From contig JALWRU010000517.1 of assembly GCA_026994095.1 (NCBI GenBank), positions 1 through 10,320 of the forward strand: DNA of 10,320 nucleotides, read 5' to 3'. The notes under the pieces were generated by a model. The model ran no database searches and was not told the origin of the DNA. It saw only the letters and a list, made by a program, of their open reading frames with translations. Positions 6,981-10,320 of the stretch are shown here, piece after piece. This DNA comes from Nitrospira sp. Lineage in GTDB: Bacteria > Nitrospirota > JACRHL01. A program made the position numbers and the translations under genes. The first letter of the stretch is position 1, and each line of letters starts with the position of its first letter.

Positions 6981-8245
6981 GCGAACCCACTTCATCCGGC
7001 CCGCAACTGGCCAGCCGTCTCAGCAAGGTCAAGCCGTCGGCAACCTTGACCATCAGTGCCGAGGCGGCACGCCTCAAGGCGGCCGGGGTCGATGTGGTCA
7101 GTCTGGCTGCAGGCGAGCCGGACTTCAGCCCGCCAGCCCACGTGCAGGAAGCGGTCGTTAAGGCCATTGCCGACGGCAAAAACCGCTACACCCCCACCGC
7201 CGGTATACCGGAGTTGCTGGACGCCATCAGCCACAAATTCCAGCACGACAACGGTCTGACCTATGATGCCAAACAGATCCTGGTAGGTGCCGGGGCCAAG
7301 AATGTGCTCTACACGGTGGCTCAGGCGCTGTTAAACCCCAAGGACGAGGTGGTCATCTGCGCGCCGTTCTGGGTCTCCTACCCGGACCAGACGTTTTTGC
7401 ACGAAGCCCGCCCGGTAATGATCCGCACCCGCGAGTCGGACAACTTTGTGGTCAGCCCGTCAATCTTGAAGAAGACCGTCGGCAGAAACACCAAGGCCAT
7501 CATCCTCAACTCGCCCTGCAACCCGACCGGGGCGGGCTACAGCCGTGCTGATCTGGAGGCGGTGGCCGAGATCGCGCTGGAGACCGATGCCTGGATTATC
7601 TCGGACGAGATCTACGACAAGATCGTCTACGACGATTTTGAGCACGTAAGTATCGCCTCCCTGTCGCCTGAGGTGGCCGCCCGCACCATTACCGTCAACG
7701 GTATGTCCAAGACCTACGCCATGACCGGCTGGCGCCTGGGTTATGCGGCGGGCAATGCCGAGGTGATCGCCGCCATGCGGGTGATCCAGAGCCAGAACGT
7801 GAGCAATGCACCCTCCATCGTGCAGTGGGGCGGAGTGGCGGCGCTGACCGGCGACCAGTCCTGCGTGACCGAAATGGTGGCAGCCTTCCAGCAGCGTAAG
7901 GACTATGTGGTGGAGCGGCTCAACAAACTGCCGGGAGTCTGGTGTTTTGAGCCGAAAGGGGCGTTCTACTGCTTTCCCCGGATTGCCCACTACTTTGGGA
8001 TGACCTGTGGCGATGTGGTCATCGACAATTCCACCGATCTGGCCGCCTACCTGTTGGGCGAGGCCAAGGTGTCGGTGGTGCCCGGGGCAGCCTTTGGCGG
8101 GGATGAATACATCCGCCTGTCGTTCGCCTGTGGCATGGAGCAGCTCACCACCGGGCTGGACCGGATCGAGGCGGCGTTAGCCCGCCTCAGCCCAAGCGAA
8201 CATTACGATAAACGACAAGAACATCTGGAGCAAAAGCGCTTTTAG
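6977..8245 (+). CDS. PLP-dependent class I/II aminotransferase, aspartate (Ib) type
   Basis: Cytoplasmic fold-type I aminotransferase, most likely aspartate or glutamate/aspartate-prephenate aminotransferase of subgroup Ib (aspC-like). Seen in the 422 residues: substrate/fold motif SLAAGEPDF (42-50), GAGAKNV with Lys108, FWVSYPD (131-137), SPCNPTG (179-185) with Asn182, IISDEIYD with Asp210 and Tyr213, and GMSKTYAMTGWRLGY (242-256) with Schiff-base Lys245 and phosphate-binding Arg253. EYIRLSFACG supplies the substrate alpha-carboxylate Arg380. Lys108 matches the residue that reads the distal carboxylate in subgroup Ib enzymes, favouring a dicarboxylic substrate, but prephenate use cannot be judged here. 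The end carries a charged tail (EHYDKRQEHLEQKRF) that makes it somewhat longer than the usual 390-400 residues. It starts with an ATGA overlap with coaD; GGAGG at 6959-6963 lies 13 nt upstream. Confidence 0.93.
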   Translation: MSEPTSSGPQLASRLSKVKPSATLTISAEAARLKAAGVDVVSLAAGEPDFSPPAHVQEAVVKAIADGKNRYTPTAGIPELLDAISHKFQHDNGLTYDAKQILVGAGAKNVLYTVAQALLNPKDEVVICAPFWVSYPDQTFLHEARPVMIRTRESDNFVVSPSILKKTVGRNTKAIILNSPCNPTGAGYSRADLEAVAEIALETDAWIISDEIYDKIVYDDFEHVSIASLSPEVAARTITVNGMSKTYAMTGWRLGYAAGNAEVIAAMRVIQSQNVSNAPSIVQWGGVAALTGDQSCVTEMVAAFQQRKDYVVERLNKLPGVWCFEPKGAFYCFPRIAHYFGMTCGDVVIDNSTDLAAYLLGEAKVSVVPGAAFGGDEYIRLSFACGMEQLTTGLDRIEAALARLSPSEHYDKRQEHLEQKRF

Positions 8246-8247
8246 CC

Positions 8248-8574
8248 ATGCCGTTGTACGAGTACCGATGCCTCACCTGTGAGCATACCTTTGAGGCCAT
8301 TCAAAAATTTTCTGACGATCCGCTGAACGAGTGCCCGGAGTGTGGCAAGGAGGTGGCCAAGTGTGTCTCCACCCCCGCCATCCAGTTCAAAGGGAGCGGT
8401 TTTTACATTACCGACTACACCGACAAGTCCGGGGCCAAGAGTGACAAGACGGTCACCCCTAAAGGGGGTGGCAAGGTCGACACCAAAACCGACACGAAGT
8501 CGGGGGGTGGGTCAAGCGGGTCGAAAGGCTCAACCGGGTCGGGTGCCAGCAAGGCCAGCACCAAAACCGACTGA
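8248..8574 (+). CDS. FmdB-family zinc-ribbon protein with low-complexity tail
   Basis: Small (108 residues) putative regulatory or zinc-binding protein of the FmdB/CxxC family; the molecular role of most members is unknown. The N-terminus MPLYEYRCLTCEHTFE begins the domain. The zinc ribbon uses Cys8-x2-Cys11 and Cys29-x2-Cys32 (CPECG). After it comes the common AIQFKGSGFYITDYTD segment (49-64). Residues from about 65 onward are a Gly/Ser/Lys/Thr-rich tail that is surely disordered. The start lies 2 nt after the aminotransferase stop, so it is very likely the last gene of the rsmD-coaD-aminotransferase unit and translationally coupled. It converges on rseP with a 30-nt gap. Confidence 0.92.
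   Translation: MPLYEYRCLTCEHTFEAIQKFSDDPLNECPECGKEVAKCVSTPAIQFKGSGFYITDYTDKSGAKSDKTVTPKGGGKVDTKTDTKSGGGSSGSKGSTGSGASKASTKTD
8481..8571 (+). repeat. Short direct repeats in the fmdB tail
   Basis: The 13-mer CACCAAAACCGAC occurs at 8481-8493 and again at 8559-8571, each encoding TKTD. GGGTC-type repeats between them (8509-8545) encode the Gly/Ser-rich section. This suggests the tail grew or varies by slippage or short-repeat recombination. The repeat is seen directly; the history is inferred. Confidence 0.5.
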
Positions 8575-8604
8575 TCGATTGTCGGCAACGGCGACCGGCA
8601 GGCT

Positions 8605-9675
8605 TTAGCCGGTGACGAAGAACCGCATAATGTCGTTGTAAAAGGCAAACGCCATCAACGCCAGCAGGGCGAACAACCCGGCCTGCTGTGCCACACCGCG
8701 TATGCGCTCACTGACCGGCTTGCGGAAGATCGCCTCCGCCGCCAGAAAGACCAGATGGCCGCCGTCCAGCACCGGGATCGGCAGCAGGTTCAGCACCCCC
8801 AGATTGACCGACAGCAGTGCCACAAACAGCAGCACATTCATGAAGCCGATCTGGGCTTGCTCCCCGGCCATCTTGGCGATCAGGATCGGCCCACCAATGG
8901 TATCGCTGGGGATCACGTTCTGGATCAGTTTAACGATCCCTAACAGGGTCAGGTAGGTCACGTCGTAGGTGCGTTCCAGGCCCAACACAACGGCCTCGAT
9001 GGGGTTGTAGCGCACCCGCATGGTTTCACCGTTGGCGGTAATACCCATGCGCCAGACGTCGACCTTCTCTTTGAAGATATTTTCACCTTCGGTCTGGCGC
9101 GGGGCCACACTCAACTGCACCGGCAGGCCGCCCCGATCGATCTCGATCTGCAAGGCATTGCCGTTGGACTCCTGCACTGCCTGGGCCAGTTGCGACCATT
9201 CCCGCACCGGCTTGCCGTCAATGGCGACAATGGTATCGTCGGCCATCATGCCCGCCTCGGCAGCGGCTGATTCGGCAACGACCTCGCCAATCTGGGCGGT
9301 GGGCACGTTCACGCCCCACATAAAGACGCCAATAAAGATCAGCGCAGCGGTAATCAGGTTGAACAGGGGGCCAGCGAAGACAATCGCCATGCGCTGCCAG
9401 ACCGCTTTGCCGGAAAAGGTCCGGCGCTTTTCTTCAGCCGACATCTGGTCGTCGTCTTCTTCGCCAAACATGCGCACATAGCCACCCAGCGGAATGGCCT
9501 TCAAGGCGTACTCGGTCTCACCCCGGGTAAAAGCAAAGATGGTGGGGCCAAACCCGATGGCAAAGGTCAATACCTTTACACGGCACCAGAGGGCCACCAA
9601 AAAATGCCCCAGCTCGTGCACAAAGATGAGCACGGCCAGAACCACAATAAACGAGATGATCGAGGTAAGTGTCAA
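8605..9675 (-). CDS. rseP: RIP metalloprotease RseP (site-2 protease), single-PDZ form
   Basis: Inner-membrane zinc protease that cleaves membrane segments of anti-sigma factors and leftover signal peptides. It has 356 residues. HELGH (20-24) supplies the zinc ligands and catalytic Glu21 within the first membrane segment. AIGFGP (39-44) and IPLGGYVRM (61-69) are family motifs. One PDZ domain spans about 126-192, where E. coli RseP (450 residues) has two. NLLPIPVLDGGH (296-307) gives the third zinc ligand Asp304. Membrane segments lie near 6-26, 95-120, about 270-295 and 338-352. The gene appears to start with TTG at 9675. There is no in-frame ATG or GTG between the upstream TAA (near 9737) and the HELGH motif, and the TTG start puts that motif at the usual distance from the N-terminus. 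A weak CGGA precedes it. The usual neighbours (dxr, bamA) are not beside it here. Confidence 0.95.
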   Translation of the reverse strand: MTLTSIISFIVVLAVLIFVHELGHFLVALWCRVKVLTFAIGFGPTIFAFTRGETEYALKAIPLGGYVRMFGEEDDDQMSAEEKRRTFSGKAVWQRMAIVFAGPLFNLITAALIFIGVFMWGVNVPTAQIGEVVAESAAAEAGMMADDTIVAIDGKPVREWSQLAQAVQESNGNALQIEIDRGGLPVQLSVAPRQTEGENIFKEKVDVWRMGITANGETMRVRYNPIEAVVLGLERTYDVTYLTLLGIVKLIQNVIPSDTIGGPILIAKMAGEQAQIGFMNVLLFVALLSVNLGVLNLLPIPVLDGGHLVFLAAEAIFRKPVSERIRGVAQQAGLFALLALMAFAFYNDIMRFFVTG

Positions 9676-9718
9676 AGCTGAATCCGTACCGTTAAAGGGG
9701 GCTGTAAACAGGGCAAAG

Positions 9719-9730
9719 AGAGGCGCCTCT
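9719..9730. promoter_or_regulatory. 12-bp perfect palindrome in the rseP leader region
   Basis: AGAGGCGCCTCT is its own reverse complement. It lies 44 nt upstream of the rseP start. It is flanked by an imperfect outer inverted pair, TTAAAGGGGG (9692-9701) and the seven-C run plus TTAAA (9747-9758), centred on almost the same point. This nested symmetry could be a repressor site or a cruciform. No regulator can be named. Confidence 0.4.
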
Positions 9731-9757
9731 ACCTCTTATCGGCGATCCCCCCCTTAA

Positions 9758-9787
9758 AGTCTACCCGTCCTGTTGAAAAGTGGTCAA
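9758..9787 (-). promoter_or_regulatory. Candidate promoter for rseP
   Basis: On the minus strand TTGACC (9787-9782, 5/6 consensus) is followed after 18 nt by TAGACT (9763-9758, 4/6 consensus). Transcription would start near 9751, within the C/G run, and the leader of about 75 nt would contain the 12-bp palindrome. Read by eye only. I see no clear extracytoplasmic-stress (sigma-E type) promoter. Confidence 0.35.
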
Positions 9788-9844
9788 TCTGACGCCGAAT
9801 ATTATCGGTCAACACACAACATTAGCGTTATGCCAGCCACTCAC

Positions 9845-9874
9845 TTGCGCTCCGCAGGGGCTTGTGATTACAAT
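9845..9874 (+). promoter_or_regulatory. Candidate promoter for the DUF481 gene
   Basis: TTGCGC (9845-9850), an 18-nt spacer and TACAAT (9869-9874, 5/6 match). The start would be near 9881, giving a leader of about 75 nt. A better-looking TTGACA at 9886-9891 has no suitable -10 within 16-18 nt; TATTAT at 9922-9927 is 30 nt away. Confidence 0.35.
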
Positions 9875-9880
9875 GCGCCA

Positions 9881-9917
9881 CCCTTTTGACAAGGGCCAAA
9901 AACAGGCTGAGGGCCTG
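9881..9917 (+). repeat. Two tandem small hairpins in the DUF481 leader
   Basis: CCCTT (9881-9885) pairs with AAGGG (9891-9895) around a 5-nt loop, and CAGGC (9903-9907) pairs with GCCTG (9913-9917) around another 5-nt loop. Both lie between the candidate promoter and the ribosome site. No T-run follows. Stems of 5 bp are short, so any regulatory role is speculative. Confidence 0.25.
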
Positions 9918-9944
9918 CCGCTATTATTTCAGGTCGCCGCATAC

Positions 9945-9951
9945 GGGAGAG
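9945..9951 (+). promoter_or_regulatory. Ribosome binding site of the DUF481 gene
   Basis: GGGAGAG ends 4 nt before the ATG at 9956. It is the clearest Shine-Dalgarno sequence in the window at a conventional position, and it fixes the start. Confidence 0.6.
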
Positions 9952-9955
9952 TTTG

Positions 9956-10320
9956 ATGCGCAAATTACTGGTTATTTCAGCACTGTTATTGTCCAGCACG
10001 GTGGCTATGGCCGAGGAGTCCAAATGGGCCGGTGATGTGGCACTGGGCTACTCCCGTACCTCCGGCAACTCGGAGACGGCCAGTCTGTCTGCACTGGTTA
10101 ACACCAAACGTGACTTTGAGCGTTGGGCCGTATCTGGCTCGTTTGAGGCGCTTAACACCGCCAGCACCCCCAGCGCTCCGGGCAGCACCAGTGGCACCAC
10201 CGCAGAGCGATATCTGGCCCGCGCCCAGGGTGACCGCAAATTGGGAGAGCGCACCGCCCTGTTTGTGCGAGTGCAGTGGGAGAGCGACCGCTTTGGCGGC
10301 TTTGAGCAGCGCCTGTCCGA
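9956..10320 (+). CDS. DUF481-family outer-membrane protein (N-terminal part; runs off the right edge)
   Basis: Translated by eye for 121 codons with no stop, so it continues past the window. Residues 1-19 are a Sec signal peptide (MRKLLVISALLLSSTVAMA) with predicted cleavage AMA|EES. The mature start KWAGDVALGYSRTSGNSETASLS, with its GNS-E-T pattern, followed by alternating strands such as KRDFERWAVSGSFEAL, ERYLARAQGDRKL and TALFVRVQWESDRFGGFEQRLS, is characteristic of DUF481 proteins (E. coli YdiY-like). These are predicted small beta-barrels of the outer membrane with unknown function. Residues about 67-80 form a Ser/Thr/Pro/Gly-rich patch, probably an external loop. The family is usually around 240-260 residues, so about half is present. 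It is divergent from rseP. Confidence 0.85.
   Translation, partial: MRKLLVISALLLSSTVAMAEESKWAGDVALGYSRTSGNSETASLSALVNTKRDFERWAVSGSFEALNTASTPSAPGSTSGTTAERYLARAQGDRKLGERTALFVRVQWESDRFGGFEQRLS

Noticed and set aside
7460..7990. A 176-codon minus-strand frame inside the aminotransferase gene.
   Set aside because: The sense strand carries the PLP lysine and other catalytic motifs; the antisense product matches nothing.
8594..8613. ACCGGC/GCCGGT stem between convergent fmdB and rseP, considered as a bidirectional terminator.
   Set aside because: The stem is only 6 bp with an 8-nt loop, overlaps the rseP stop codon, and has no T-run on either side.
9886..9927. TTGACA and TATTAT as the DUF481 promoter.
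   Set aside because: The 30-nt spacing is far outside the 16-18 nt range for a sigma-70 type promoter.
1..10320. A defence island, mobile element, CRISPR array, biosynthetic cluster or other new multi-gene system.
   Set aside because: Every sizeable gene except the orphan lipoprotein belongs to a known housekeeping, transport or envelope family. No transposase, integrase, terminal repeats, spaced direct repeats or toxin-antitoxin pair is visible.

Overview
The window is a gene-dense, GC-rich chromosomal segment from a Gram-negative bacterium. It encodes a secreted lipoprotein, an RseP-type site-2 protease and a DUF481 outer-membrane protein. The short single-PDZ RseP and the order rsmD-coaD-aminotransferase recall Desulfuromonadota/Geobacter-like or other proteobacterial genomes. 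That placement is an inference from memory, not a database result. No tRNA, rRNA, CRISPR array, insertion sequence, phage gene or plasmid function is visible.

Layout, left to right. (1) 1-964, minus: an ArsS-type radical SAM enzyme of arsenosugar biosynthesis, cut by the window edge just at its C-terminus. (2) 965-1266: a divergent promoter region with a perfect 9+9 bp inverted repeat on the arsS side. (3) 1267-3408, plus: a 713-residue predicted lipoprotein with a PKD/Ig-like module and a TolB/WD40-like beta-propeller, function unknown. (4) 3405-5826, minus: a DASS/SLC13 anion symporter followed by truA, which starts inside the symporter gene. truA and the lipoprotein gene converge and use the same CTAG tetranucleotide for their stop codons. 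(5) 5900-8574, plus: a tight unit of rsmD, coaD, a PLP-dependent aspartate-type aminotransferase and an FmdB-family zinc-ribbon protein. Gaps are 16 nt, a 4-nt overlap and 2 nt. (6) 8605-9675, minus: rseP, convergent with fmdB and apparently using a TTG start. (7) 9676-9955: a 280-bp divergent intergenic region with a 12-bp perfect palindrome and candidate promoters on both strands. (8) 9956 to the right edge, plus: the first 121 codons of a DUF481 outer-membrane protein.

Most genes are housekeeping: tRNA and rRNA modification (TruA, RsmD), coenzyme A synthesis (CoaD), amino-acid metabolism and envelope proteolysis (RseP). The less ordinary contents are ArsS (arsenic metabolism), the mosaic surface lipoprotein and the DUF481 protein. 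I found no evidence for an undescribed multi-gene system. The items worth a second look are the unclassified lipoprotein, the arsS locus and its inverted repeat, and several unusual gene junctions and regulatory-looking symmetries.
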